NCBI GenBank assembly: GCA_002716125.1
Contig: PAZH01000045.1
Coordinates: forward strand, 1-38,335
Direction of reading: 5' to 3'
DNA from: Rhodospirillaceae bacterium
GTDB taxonomy: Bacteria > Pseudomonadota > Alphaproteobacteria > UBA8366
DNA: 38,335 bases
Shown: positions 25,888-34,523 of the stretch, piece after piece
Position numbering within the stretch: position 1 is the first letter of the stretch
Layout: every line of letters starts with the position of its first letter
The notes under the pieces: model-generated
What the model was told of the DNA's origin: nothing
Databases searched by the model: none
The model's input: only the letters and a program-made list of their open reading frames with translations
Made by a program: the position numbers and the translations under genes

Positions 25888-28127
25888 TCGGCGCACCACC
25901 GGGTCCAAAAATCGCGATACAATATCTCGACGGCGGCGACGTATTGTTTGGGATCCGCGACTGGCGATTCCGCAACCTGTTGGCGCATTGAGGACCGTAG
26001 CTGGACAAGCCGTTCGGTGTCTTCACCAAGTCGCATCGCGATTTCGATATACTCATCTTCCGTTTTCGCGATCAGATCAGGTAATCCGATGGCGGTAAGT
26101 GCGGAAGCGGCGATACGCCCCGCGATGGTCTCCCCAACCAGAGCGATAACTGGAACGCCCATCCATAATGCGTCGGCCGTGCTAATGCCACCGCCGTGCG
26201 GAAACGGATCGAGCATGATGTCGACCAAACTGTGTTTCTCCAAATGAACCATTTGCGGGTCCGCGCCAAGGAGCGTGATTCGGTCTTCATCTATGTCCAT
26301 CGCTTGGATTCTTTCTTCGAATCCGGCACGGACTTTCGGCCGATCGAGCGCCTGGCTCTTAATCAGGAGGCGTGCGGTTGATGAGCGTTTCAACAGACGC
26401 GACCATACCGCAAGCGTTCCGTCGCTGATCTTCTCGAGCCGATTGAAACTGCCGAAAGTGATGTATCCATTCCGGCGAAAGGGTGCGTCCACAACTTCAG
26501 GCGCGGGCTGCGGTGGGTAGTAGGGGATGTGGCTCGGCAAATACCGCACTTCTTCGGCGTATAAGCCGGTCTCCGACGCGGGCACGACGACCGGGTCACT
26601 TAAAAAATAATCGATTGCCTCGAGACCGGTACCGGCCGCATGGCCCCAGGCGGTCACCTGAACGGGCGCGGGTTTCCGCGCGAAGACCGGCAATCTATTA
26701 CCGGCCGAATGCCCAGACAGATCCACGAGAATATCGATTTTGTCCGCACGAATGGCCTCAGCCAATTGCGAGTCGTTCAGGCGCCGACAGTCTTGCCATC
26801 CGGTGGCGGCGGCGCGGAATGATTCGGTCCAATCATCCGACGTCAAATTGACCGAGTAGCAATAAATTTCGAACGCGTCGCGATCATAGGACATTATCAT
26901 CGGCCCAAAACCGTTCGCCGCCGAGTGCCGCCGGAAGTCGGCGGAAACATAGCCGATCCGCAGCTTACGGTTCGGATCCGGGTTGTTATCATGCGGCTGT
27001 ATGGCGGCGGCGAGAGGGGCCGCGTGCAATTCTTGCCAGCGTTTTCTCTCAGCTTGATGGTCGGCGACGCCGTAGTTTGGGTTGAAATCGAGGGTAAAGA
27101 TCAAATTGCTGTGGGCTGTCGCGTGGGTCGGATCGAGCTCGACAACGCGGCGATAGCAGGCTTCCGCTTCTTCGTTCGCGCCCTGGCCACGAATGGAGAC
27201 ACCGAGATTATTATGCGCCTCCGCCAAATCGGGCGCGATTTCGACGGCCCGGCGGGCGAATTTTTCGCTTTCCTCCAGTCGTTCCAGTAAATTCAGTCCG
27301 GCCGAAAGGTTCACCAAAGCCTGAGCGTGATCGGGCTCGAGCGTTACAGCGCGTTCGAGTGTCGCGACGGCTTCGTCGAGTTCGAGGAGCTCGATCAAGA
27401 CGCTGCCTAGATTTTGATGTGCGTTGGCGTAATCCGGCTTAAGGGCGATGGCTTGACGCAATTGAGTTGCGGCGTCCTCAAGGTTTCCCAACCCCTTCAT
27501 CACATTCCCAAGATTGTTATGGGCTTCCGGCGATTGAGGGTCGAGTTCGACTGCATGTCGCAACGATACGGCAGATTCTTCGAGCCGGCCGAGTTGTTCC
27601 AGGACGATACCGATATTGCCGTGAATTGCCGAGTTATTCGGCTCCAGGTTCGCGGCCGCCCGATACGAGGCCAAAGCTTCTTCTTGACGACCGGCTTGTT
27701 CGAGGACACCACCAAGGTTGTTATGCGCCGCCGCATGTGTCGGCAGGATATCAATGGCGCGACGCAACACGATATCGGCTTCTTCCAGCCGTCCGGCCTG
27801 CCAAAGCAGATTGCCGAGGTTGTTGTGTATGTCGACCGAATCGTTCTTCGCAGCAGCGGCCTGCTGGAGCAACTCTATCCCACTGCCGAGGTCGCCCATC
27901 TGGGCCATCGCGACGCCTTTCAAATGTAACGCGTCCGGTTGTTGCGGTAGGGCGGTTAAAATTTGGTCGTAACTTGCAATCGCTTGATCGAGCTGACCGG
28001 CGCCATGCTGCGCCATGGCATTTTGAAAAATAGCTTCGAGGTCAGCTTGTTTCGCGGAATCGGTTTGCGGCTTACCGGCTGCCTTCTTGGCTTGCTGCGC
28101 CGCGCGGCGTCTTTGCTGTCTACTCAT
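25881..28127 (-). CDS. TPR-containing O-GlcNAc-transferase-like (GT41) glycosyltransferase, larger copy
   Basis: 748 residues. A basic N-terminus (MSRQQRRRAAQQAKK) precedes about nine to ten tetratricopeptide repeats to about residue 370 (for example AHNNLGVSIRGQGANEEAEA). The catalytic part begins at KLRIGYVSADFRRHSAANGF and includes ILVDLSGHSAGNRLPVFARK, QVTAWGHAAGTGLEAIDYFL, YITFGSFNRLEKIS and DIMLDPFPHGGGISTADALW, all typical of GT41. Bacterial members glycosylate proteins; the target is unknown. ATG 28127 overlaps the stop of the upstream paralog (ATGAGTAG), so the two are coupled. The 3' end overlaps the convergent Usp gene. Confidence 0.92.
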   Translation of the reverse strand: MSRQQRRRAAQQAKKAAGKPQTDSAKQADLEAIFQNAMAQHGAGQLDQAIASYDQILTALPQQPDALHLKGVAMAQMGDLGSGIELLQQAAAAKNDSVDIHNNLGNLLWQAGRLEEADIVLRRAIDILPTHAAAHNNLGGVLEQAGRQEEALASYRAAANLEPNNSAIHGNIGIVLEQLGRLEESAVSLRHAVELDPQSPEAHNNLGNVMKGLGNLEDAATQLRQAIALKPDYANAHQNLGSVLIELLELDEAVATLERAVTLEPDHAQALVNLSAGLNLLERLEESEKFARRAVEIAPDLAEAHNNLGVSIRGQGANEEAEACYRRVVELDPTHATAHSNLIFTLDFNPNYGVADHQAERKRWQELHAAPLAAAIQPHDNNPDPNRKLRIGYVSADFRRHSAANGFGPMIMSYDRDAFEIYCYSVNLTSDDWTESFRAAATGWQDCRRLNDSQLAEAIRADKIDILVDLSGHSAGNRLPVFARKPAPVQVTAWGHAAGTGLEAIDYFLSDPVVVPASETGLYAEEVRYLPSHIPYYPPQPAPEVVDAPFRRNGYITFGSFNRLEKISDGTLAVWSRLLKRSSTARLLIKSQALDRPKVRAGFEERIQAMDIDEDRITLLGADPQMVHLEKHSLVDIMLDPFPHGGGISTADALWMGVPVIALVGETIAGRIAASALTAIGLPDLIAKTEDEYIEIAMRLGEDTERLVQLRSSMRQQVAESPVADPKQYVAAVEILYRDFWTRWCADQ

Positions 28128-29943
28128 TGCGGCTACACCATGCATGCCACATGCGGCGGTAGTGTCCTTCCACCTCGCGTGCATAGAGTTTCGAATTCGC
28201 TAAGGGCCGGGATGAAATTTGGTCCCTTAAGCTATCTCTCAATGCGGCGAGTCGTGTCGGCTCCGATGCGAGTGTAATTGCGCAGTCGAAGTAGCCGTCC
28301 GCGTCTTCCTGAACCCATTCTTCACATCCGCTGGCGGTGAGGATTGATGCGGCGATACGGCTCGCCGGTGTGTGCCCACGAAGGGAAACAACAGGGACAC
28401 CCATCCAAAGAGTTTCGAGTGTCGTTATTCCACCGTTGTTTGGGAAAGGATCGAGTGCAATATCGATCTCCCTCAATGTCTCGATGTGCTCAAACCAGCT
28501 ACTTCGACCCCGCGTCGTAACGCGTTCATCCTCGATACCGTGTTCGACGAGGCGCGAGCGCAATTGTCGGGTGACACCCTTGTCGTCTAGGGCCCCGCTC
28601 TTGAGTAAGAGGCGAGACGCTGGAACAGCCTCTAGAACTCGTGACCAAACGCGTATCGTTTCGTCGCTCAGCTTTTCGATACGGTTGAGGCAGCCGAACG
28701 TAATATATCCGTTGGAGCTCAGAGGCAGCGGCGATACGTCGGGTGCAGCGTCCGTCGGCGCATAGCAAATGGCACATGAAAGTTCGATGACTTCCTCGGT
28801 GCAATGCACAGCATCAGTCTGGGGGATCGTTGTCGCATCCGCCAGGAGGTAGTCCATCGCTCGCGTACCAGTCCCCGTACAATGTCCCCAGGCGGACACT
28901 TGAATTGGAGCCGGTCGGCGCGCGAATGCCAGTAGCTTATTGCCGGCTGAGTGCCCTGATAGATCGACAAGGATATCGATCTTGTCGTGACGAATCATAT
29001 CCGCGATCTGTGAATCCGGTTTGCCCCAGGATGGGCGCCATTGGTCCGCAGCGGTTTCGAAGTTTTCCGTCACAATATCGCGGCGCGCGGAGGTCATGTA
29101 GCAATAGGCTTCGAACGCTTCTCGGTCGCGTTCCAGTATCACGGGGCCAAATGAGAACGCTGCCGAATGATTTCGAAAGTCTCCGGAAACATAACCGATA
29201 CGGAGTTTACGGTCGGGGTCGCGATCGATTGCGAAATGAGGTACACCAACGCTCAACGGGTCGGCGAACCGTTCCGCCCAGCGGCGCCTCTCCGCTTGTT
29301 GCATCTCGAAACTGACAGATGCGTTGAAATCGAGCGCAAATATCAGATTGCTATGGGCACGTTCGTAATCCGGATTGATCGACAAGGCCTTACGGAACGC
29401 GGCTTCCGCACCGTCCAAGTCACCGCGTCGGCGCAATATCGAACCAAGATTGCTATACGATTCAAAATTACGTGGCTGTAGCTTCAGTGCGCGGCGCACC
29501 GACGTTTCAGCTTCGTCGATCCGGCCGCCGCCCAATAACAAAGTCGCCAGATTGCTGTGCGCTAACGCGTAGTTCCGGTCGAGGCGTATGGCCTTGCGAA
29601 AGGCTTTCTCGGCGCGTTCATTGTCGCCTGCGTTTAACAAGACATTGGCAAGGTTACCGTGAAAGATGGGTGCGTTTGGCCGGAGCGACACCGCCTCGTT
29701 TAACATCGTCAGGGCTTCTTCCGTTTGCCCTTGTTGAAAGGCCAGTAGTCCGCGGTAGTGCAGTGCATCCGCATTGCGCGGGTTCTCGTTTAAGAGTTGG
29801 TCGTAGACCGCCTGCGCTTCAGCGAATTGTCCCGCTTGATGCGCCCGACGCCCGGCATCAAACCGGGGGTCGGACTGGCTTTGCTGCGAACCGTCGTTCT
29901 GCTTGTTGGCGCGGGCGGCGCGTCGGCGTTGCTGGCGGTTCAT
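28120..29943 (-). CDS. TPR-containing O-GlcNAc-transferase-like (GT41) glycosyltransferase, smaller copy
   Basis: 607 residues, paralog of the next gene. The same kind of basic N-terminus (MNRQQRRRAARANK) is followed by about six TPRs to about residue 200 and a GT41 catalytic part: KLRIGYVSGDFRNHSAAFSF, ILVDLSGHSAGNKLLAFARR, QVSAWGHCTGTGTRAMDYLL, YITFGCLNRIEKLS, DIALDPFPNNGGITTLETLW. The two proteins share domain order and motifs but differ in TPR number, which suggests duplication and different partners. It begins 7 bp after the Fe-alcohol dehydrogenase stop and overlaps the larger copy by 8 bp. Confidence 0.92.
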   Translation of the reverse strand: MNRQQRRRAARANKQNDGSQQSQSDPRFDAGRRAHQAGQFAEAQAVYDQLLNENPRNADALHYRGLLAFQQGQTEEALTMLNEAVSLRPNAPIFHGNLANVLLNAGDNERAEKAFRKAIRLDRNYALAHSNLATLLLGGGRIDEAETSVRRALKLQPRNFESYSNLGSILRRRGDLDGAEAAFRKALSINPDYERAHSNLIFALDFNASVSFEMQQAERRRWAERFADPLSVGVPHFAIDRDPDRKLRIGYVSGDFRNHSAAFSFGPVILERDREAFEAYCYMTSARRDIVTENFETAADQWRPSWGKPDSQIADMIRHDKIDILVDLSGHSAGNKLLAFARRPAPIQVSAWGHCTGTGTRAMDYLLADATTIPQTDAVHCTEEVIELSCAICYAPTDAAPDVSPLPLSSNGYITFGCLNRIEKLSDETIRVWSRVLEAVPASRLLLKSGALDDKGVTRQLRSRLVEHGIEDERVTTRGRSSWFEHIETLREIDIALDPFPNNGGITTLETLWMGVPVVSLRGHTPASRIAASILTASGCEEWVQEDADGYFDCAITLASEPTRLAALRDSLRDQISSRPLANSKLYAREVEGHYRRMWHAWCSRNE

Positions 29944-29950
29944 GCGGCGA

Positions 29951-31123
29951 TTACCAAGCCATCTCTAAAATTTCGACGACCTGTGCGGGGTCCGTGATCT
30001 TTCGCGGGTTGCTCGGGATCCATCGGTCATGCATCGAGGCCGCAGCGATCTCTTGAAATTGATCCTGCTTTACGCCGACATCGCGCAAGCGCGTCGGCAT
30101 CCCGAGGTCTGAAATCAATTCGCCGATGACCTGCGACGCGGGCTCACCTGGTCGCCCTAAGGTTTCGCTCACCACAGTTTGCTGTTCGTCGTTGACGCCT
30201 TCGTTCCAGGCGAGGACGCTCGGCAACATGACACAAGACGTATATCCGTGGGGCACGTCGGCGACACCGCCCAGCATATGTCCAATACCGTGACTGGCCC
30301 CCTTCTTCACGCCGGCAGCTCCGCCAATCATCGACATCCATGCGCCGGTCTGACAATTCAGCCGGGCGTCGAGGTCGTCCGGATTGGCCTTCGATTTGGG
30401 TAATCCGTCGGCCAATAGCCGAAGCGCATGGCGTGCCGTCCCTTCGACATACGGCTGCAGATTGATGGAACATAAATCTTCGACAACATGGTCGACGGCG
30501 CGTATGCCGGTCGACAACCAAAGCCACTCGGGCGTGTGTAGACAGATGGCGGGGTCCAGAATAACGACCACGGGTGCCAGTAAGGGGTGGCGGAACATCT
30601 GCTTTACGTGCCGGCGTGAGTCGGTACAGCCAGCGCCCGCGCTAAACTCACCAGCTGACAGTGTTGTCGGTACGAAAATCGATCGTACGGTAGGCACCTT
30701 GGATGGCGGTTGCACGGCCGTCCCGTCCGGATTGCTGACCCAGCGGAGCGGGTCGAGTTCTTCGTACTCGCTAACGTCATTCGCGAGGCAGAAAGAAACC
30801 ATCTTTGCGGCATCCGTGGGCGTGCCGCCGCCGATCGTCAGGATCAAATCCGCCTGAACCGCGCGCGCTTCCGCGGTTGCGGCGATCACGTCGTCTCGTT
30901 GTACGTGCGGGCGCAACCGATCAAAGACACCGGCGATTTTGCCCTTCATCGTGGCACGGAGATCCTCGATACATTGTGTCTCTCGGCTGATTGTACCGCT
31001 GGCGAGGATGAAGATACGTTCGACCGAAAGTCGGTCGGCTTCCTTTTGGACCGCTTCGATGAAAGGTTCGCCGAATACGATTCGGTCGATGCTTGGATAG
31101 TTAAATATGCCTGTTTGCGGCAT
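29951..31123 (-). CDS. Iron-containing alcohol dehydrogenase family protein (maleylacetate reductase-like)
   Basis: 390 residues. The nucleotide-binding motif ILTIGGGTPTDAAKMVSF, FVPTTLSAGEFSAGAG, and metal-site residues in GIRAVDHVVED and GASHGIGHMLGGVADVPHGY place it in the Fe-dependent type III alcohol dehydrogenase family. The metal ligands (Asp and His residues) look intact. TLSAGEFSAGAG resembles maleylacetate-reductase-like members, but the substrate cannot be told. Same strand as DUF4169 (21 bp) and the glycosyltransferase genes (7 bp). It may have nothing in common functionally with its neighbours. Confidence 0.85.
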   Translation of the reverse strand: MPQTGIFNYPSIDRIVFGEPFIEAVQKEADRLSVERIFILASGTISRETQCIEDLRATMKGKIAGVFDRLRPHVQRDDVIAATAEARAVQADLILTIGGGTPTDAAKMVSFCLANDVSEYEELDPLRWVSNPDGTAVQPPSKVPTVRSIFVPTTLSAGEFSAGAGCTDSRRHVKQMFRHPLLAPVVVILDPAICLHTPEWLWLSTGIRAVDHVVEDLCSINLQPYVEGTARHALRLLADGLPKSKANPDDLDARLNCQTGAWMSMIGGAAGVKKGASHGIGHMLGGVADVPHGYTSCVMLPSVLAWNEGVNDEQQTVVSETLGRPGEPASQVIGELISDLGMPTRLRDVGVKQDQFQEIAAASMHDRWIPSNPRKITDPAQVVEILEMAW

Positions 31124-31144
31124 TCTGTTCCCTCGCGGAAGTCT

Positions 31145-31327
31145 TTAGCTTTCGTCGTCGATCTGGCTGCCGTCCAGGTGCTCTTTACGCTGCCGGTCTT
31201 CCATTTTATCGCGCGCTATTTCCGTCTTAGTGCGACCGTGCTTCTGGCGGTTCGCTTCCGCCTTCGCGGTTTTTTCCACGCGTTTTCGCTGTTTGCGATA
31301 GGCCCGAAGATTGACAACGTCGCCCAT
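31145..31327 (-). CDS. DUF4169 family small basic protein
   Basis: 60 residues, highly charged: VVNLRAYRKQRKRVEKTAKA followed by RQKHGRTKTEIARDK. This matches the DUF4169 family, small proteins found mostly in alphaproteobacteria, of unknown function. Its ATG follows the moaE stop codon directly, so translation is likely coupled. No membrane segment or cysteines are visible. Confidence 0.85.
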   Translation of the reverse strand: MGDVVNLRAYRKQRKRVEKTAKAEANRQKHGRTKTEIARDKMEDRQRKEHLDGSQIDDES

Positions 31328-31804
31328 CTACTCAGCCGCATCCCGATGGTCGCGTTCCCAGCGTTCTGCCGCGCGATCGTCCGTTTCCTTCGCTTCTACC
31401 CATTGCGCGCCCAATTGGTCCGATTCTTCGAGCTTCCAGAACGGGGCCTTCGTTTTGAGCCAATCGATTAAAAAGGCGCAGGCGTCGAACGCCTCTTGGC
31501 GGTGGGCGCTCGCGGTCGCGACCAAAACGATCCGATCGCCCGGTTCAAGCCGTCCGTAGCGGTGGACGATAAGACTGGCCTCCAAGTCCCAACGCTCGTT
31601 CGCCTCCGCTTCGATTTCCCGCAGCATCTTCTCGGTCATGCCGGGGTAATGCTCCAAGGTCATAGCCTTGAGGGCGTCGTCTCCGCCGAGGTCCCGGACC
31701 AGCCCGACAAAGCTGACCATACCGCCAATATCCGTATTGCCGTCGGTCAAAGCCGCCAATTCGCCGCCGATATCAAAATCTTCCGATTGGACTTTGACAC
31801 TCAT
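31328..31804 (-). CDS. moaE: Molybdopterin synthase catalytic subunit
   Basis: 158 residues. Motifs are GGMVSFVGLVRD, LEHYPGMTEKMLREI, IVHRYGRLEPGDRIVLVATA, HRQEAFDACAFLIDWLKTKA, and the catalytic lysine segment PFWKLEE. MoaE holds the precursor Z while MoaD delivers sulfur to make molybdopterin. It begins 3 bp after moaD. With moaD, moeA and mobB it serves molybdenum enzymes such as the oxidoreductase at the left end of the window. Confidence 0.97.
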   Translation of the reverse strand: MSVKVQSEDFDIGGELAALTDGNTDIGGMVSFVGLVRDLGGDDALKAMTLEHYPGMTEKMLREIEAEANERWDLEASLIVHRYGRLEPGDRIVLVATASAHRQEAFDACAFLIDWLKTKAPFWKLEESDQLGAQWVEAKETDDRAAERWERDHRDAAE

Positions 31805-31807
31805 AGG

Positions 31808-32059
31808 CTAACCCCCTGTCATTGGCGGAAAGATCGCGACTTCGTCGCCTTGGGCGACGGGGGCGTCTAATTCGGCGAATTCCTGGTTTACGGCAACGCG
31901 GATCGAAGCGAAATCGGCCAAAGCGTCGGCAAAATTGGAATTCCGCTCTTTCAGCCAATCGAGTAGGCCGGCAACGTCCGAAATTTCCGGCGGCATTTCC
32001 ACGTCTTCCGCATCTATTCCGGTTTTTTGCCGTAACCAGGCAAAGTAAAGAATCTTCAT
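31808..32059 (-). CDS. moaD: Molybdopterin synthase sulfur carrier subunit
   Basis: 83 residues, ubiquitin-like fold. It begins MKILYFAWLRQKTGIDAE and ends in EVAIFPPMTGG, with the C-terminal Gly-Gly that is thiocarboxylated and inserted in MoaE. The start codon overlaps the moeA stop (ATGA), and moaE follows after 3 bp. Confidence 0.97.
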   Translation of the reverse strand: MKILYFAWLRQKTGIDAEDVEMPPEISDVAGLLDWLKERNSNFADALADFASIRVAVNQEFAELDAPVAQGDEVAIFPPMTGG

Positions 32060-33324
32060 CCGAGAACCTCACTAAAGGGCAGGAAGTCGACGGTCGAACC
32101 GGCTTCGAGTTCGGTCATATCTTCCGGCAATTCGACCAGGCCGTCCGCACCCACGAGCGACGATAAAACGCCGGCGCCGCTGGCACCATATTTTTGCGCG
32201 CGGGCCGTTCCGTCCCGCGTGTCTTCGAGCCGGGCGCGAACATACTCCCGGCGGTCGAGTTTCTTCTTATGAGAAAACCCTGCCGTCACGCGATAGACCG
32301 CTGGCGAGATTTCAGTCGCCCCGCCGAGACGCAACACCAAGGGTCGTCCGATCAGCAAGAACGTGACCATCGCCGCGACGGGGTTGCCGGGGAGACCAAT
32401 AAATGCCGCGCTTCGATCGCCGGCGTGAACCTGTCCAAGAGAGACAGGGCGGCCTGGCTTAATCGCGAGACGCCAAAAATGGAGGTTCCCGTTGTCGGAT
32501 ACTGCTTTTCCGACGTGATCTTCTTCGCCCACCGACATACCGCCGCTCGTGACGAGCACGTCATGTGTTCTCGCGGCCTTTCGGATCGCTTCGGCGATTT
32601 TCTCGGGACTGTCCGGCAGGATACCAAGATCATCGACAACGCAGCCAAGGCGTTCCAATGCAGACATAGTGGTATAGCGGTTCGAATCGTAGATCTTGCC
32701 GGCGGCCAGCGTGTCGCCGGGTTCGCCAACTTCGTCGCCTGTCGAAAATATTGCGACATGGACTTTCTCGAACACTTGTAATTCGGCGCGTCCGACGGCC
32801 GCCGCGAGCCCGACTTCCTGCGGGCGCAGACGCAGACCCGATTTTAAAATGGTCCGGCCTTTCGTCACGTCTTCGCCGGCGGCACGGCAATTCGCACCTT
32901 GCTTGATCCCGGGCGCGATGGTGACGACGCCATCCGCTTCGCTGCAATCTTCTTGCATCATAACGGTGTCTGGTCCGGCCGGCATGGGAGCGCCGGTAAA
33001 TATCCGAATTGCCTCGCCGCGATTGGCCGCGCGGCCGAGCGGATGTCCGGCGGCGGCGCGGCCGCCAATCGGGAGAGTTGTGGCTGCAGACGGATCAAGA
33101 TCCTCGAAAAATACGGCGTAACCGTCGACAGCCGAATTTGCGTGCGGTGGTACGTCAACCGGTGAGACGATATCCTCCGCCAATATTCGGCCGACAGCGG
33201 CGCGAAGCGGCACGGTCGTCACGTCGGTAACCGGCGTGATCCTATCGGACAGAATCGTCAGCGCTTCCGACGTCGTGATCAGCCGGTCCGCCCCCGAAAA
33301 GCAATCGTCACTCAGTTGCGCCAT
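32056..33324 (-). CDS. moeA: Molybdopterin molybdenumtransferase
   Basis: 422 residues, the usual MoeA size. VDVPPHANSAVDGYAVFFED, IFTGAPMPAGPDTVMMQEDC, ILKSGLRLRPQEVGLAAAVG, STGDEVGEPGD, VTSGGMSVGEEDHVG and GLPGNPVAAMVTF are classical. MoeA inserts molybdate into adenylated molybdopterin. It overlaps mobB by 17 bp at the start and moaD by 4 bp at the end. The insertion of moeA and mobB between pgsA and moaD makes this Moco cluster larger than the usual pgsA-moaD-moaE group. Confidence 0.97.
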   Translation of the reverse strand: MAQLSDDCFSGADRLITTSEALTILSDRITPVTDVTTVPLRAAVGRILAEDIVSPVDVPPHANSAVDGYAVFFEDLDPSAATTLPIGGRAAAGHPLGRAANRGEAIRIFTGAPMPAGPDTVMMQEDCSEADGVVTIAPGIKQGANCRAAGEDVTKGRTILKSGLRLRPQEVGLAAAVGRAELQVFEKVHVAIFSTGDEVGEPGDTLAAGKIYDSNRYTTMSALERLGCVVDDLGILPDSPEKIAEAIRKAARTHDVLVTSGGMSVGEEDHVGKAVSDNGNLHFWRLAIKPGRPVSLGQVHAGDRSAAFIGLPGNPVAAMVTFLLIGRPLVLRLGGATEISPAVYRVTAGFSHKKKLDRREYVRARLEDTRDGTARAQKYGASGAGVLSSLVGADGLVELPEDMTELEAGSTVDFLPFSEVLG

Positions 33325-33832
33325 CTTTTGCCGTCTCGCCCAAGCCGCAATGCGATGCGATAAACGCGGCGATCATGGAAATATCGCCAAGATCGAGCAC
33401 CGGACATCTAATATTGGTTAGTGCGGCATCGCTTGCAATTGCCACGATACTCTCGTCCTCATTCGCCAGCAGCGGTTTACCAACGGAAGGTCGGTGAACT
33501 TCCAGTTTATCATGGGGATAGCTCTTGAATCCTTCGATAAGGAGTAGGTCGACCGGCGACATGCGCGAAATCAATGTGTCGACATCTGGCTCACCTTCGC
33601 CGCGATTCTCGTGCATCAATGCCCATCGATCGACAGAGGTCACCATGACTTCCGTGGCGCCCGCACGGCGATGTTCGTAGGAATCCTTGCCGGGCGTATC
33701 GATATCGAAGCGGTGATGCGCATGCTTGATGGTGGAAACGGTCAGGCCCAGCTGTGTGAGTTCGGGGATCAAACCGACCAAGAGCGTCGTCTTGCCGCTA
33801 CCACTCCATCCCGCGAGTCCAAAAATTTTCAT
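33308..33832 (-). CDS. mobB: Molybdopterin-guanine dinucleotide biosynthesis adapter protein
   Basis: 174 residues. Walker A GWSGSGKTTLL near the start, TVSTIKHAHHRFDIDTPGKD, SYEHRRAGATEVMV and LLLIEGFKSYPHDKLEVHR match MobB, a GTP-binding helper for making the bis-MGD form of the cofactor. That form is the one needed by DMSO-reductase-type enzymes such as that at 3-1307. No mobA is seen in the window. It is 12 bp after pgsA. Confidence 0.95.
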   Translation of the reverse strand: MKIFGLAGWSGSGKTTLLVGLIPELTQLGLTVSTIKHAHHRFDIDTPGKDSYEHRRAGATEVMVTSVDRWALMHENRGEGEPDVDTLISRMSPVDLLLIEGFKSYPHDKLEVHRPSVGKPLLANEDESIVAIASDAALTNIRCPVLDLGDISMIAAFIASHCGLGETAKDGATE

Positions 33833-33844
33833 ATGCGGTTCGCG

Positions 33845-34453
33845 TTATTCCGCGCCGCTCGGCGACTTGGTGTCTGGTCGAGAGCTCGCCAAGTTTCGTT
33901 TGTCTTCGCGCATGTGCTGCAATCCGATCACAAGATAATCGTAGCCCGTGATGAGCGTCAGCGCGGCGGCGGCCCAGAGCCCAATCTCACCGATCAACAC
34001 GGAGGGTATCCAAGCCGGCGCCGAGGTGCCGACAATGAGAAAGCCCAGAGCGAACATTTGTATTGTTGTTTTCCATTTCGCGAGCTTGCTGACGGGTAAA
34101 CCTTCGCGGAGGCCAGCCAGAAACTCCCGCAGCCCTGACACCAAGATTTCTCGGCATAGAATGACGACGGCGGCGAGGATCGCGGCGCCTTCAATCTGAC
34201 CAAAGGCGCAGAGCATGAGAATGACGGACGCGATCAGAAGCTTATCGGCCACCGGGTCGAGAAATCGGCCGAACCGCGAGATCTCGCCCCTTGTGCGGGC
34301 GAGGTAACCGTCGAAGAAGTCCGTAATACAGGCAGCGGCATAGAGGCCGAGCGTAACCCATCGCGGCCAATCGCCCTCAAGCCAAAACAAACCGATGATC
34401 GGCAGGATGACGAGGATTCGTGAAAGCGTCAGAACGTTCGGTAACGTGATCAT
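33845..34453 (-). CDS. pgsA: CDP-diacylglycerol-glycerol-3-phosphate 3-phosphatidyltransferase
   Basis: 202 residues, several membrane segments. The CDP-alcohol phosphotransferase signature is visible: Asp residues in CITDFFDGYLARTRGEISRF followed by GRFLDPVADKLL. It makes phosphatidylglycerolphosphate, the precursor of phosphatidylglycerol, which is also the lipid donor for Lgt. ATG 34453 (MITLPNVLTLSRIL) is preferred; a GTG at 34480 has no Shine-Dalgarno sequence. The C-terminal tail after about 185 is hydrophilic. Located 70 bp after uvrC. Confidence 0.95.
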   Translation of the reverse strand: MITLPNVLTLSRILVILPIIGLFWLEGDWPRWVTLGLYAAACITDFFDGYLARTRGEISRFGRFLDPVADKLLIASVILMLCAFGQIEGAAILAAVVILCREILVSGLREFLAGLREGLPVSKLAKWKTTIQMFALGFLIVGTSAPAWIPSVLIGEIGLWAAAALTLITGYDYLVIGLQHMREDKRNLASSRPDTKSPSGAE

Positions 34454-34523
34454 CTCATTCTCAAGCGCAGCAAATCCCACCAGACAAATGATGGAATATC
34501 TGGGTTACGCCGTGGCGAAGATA

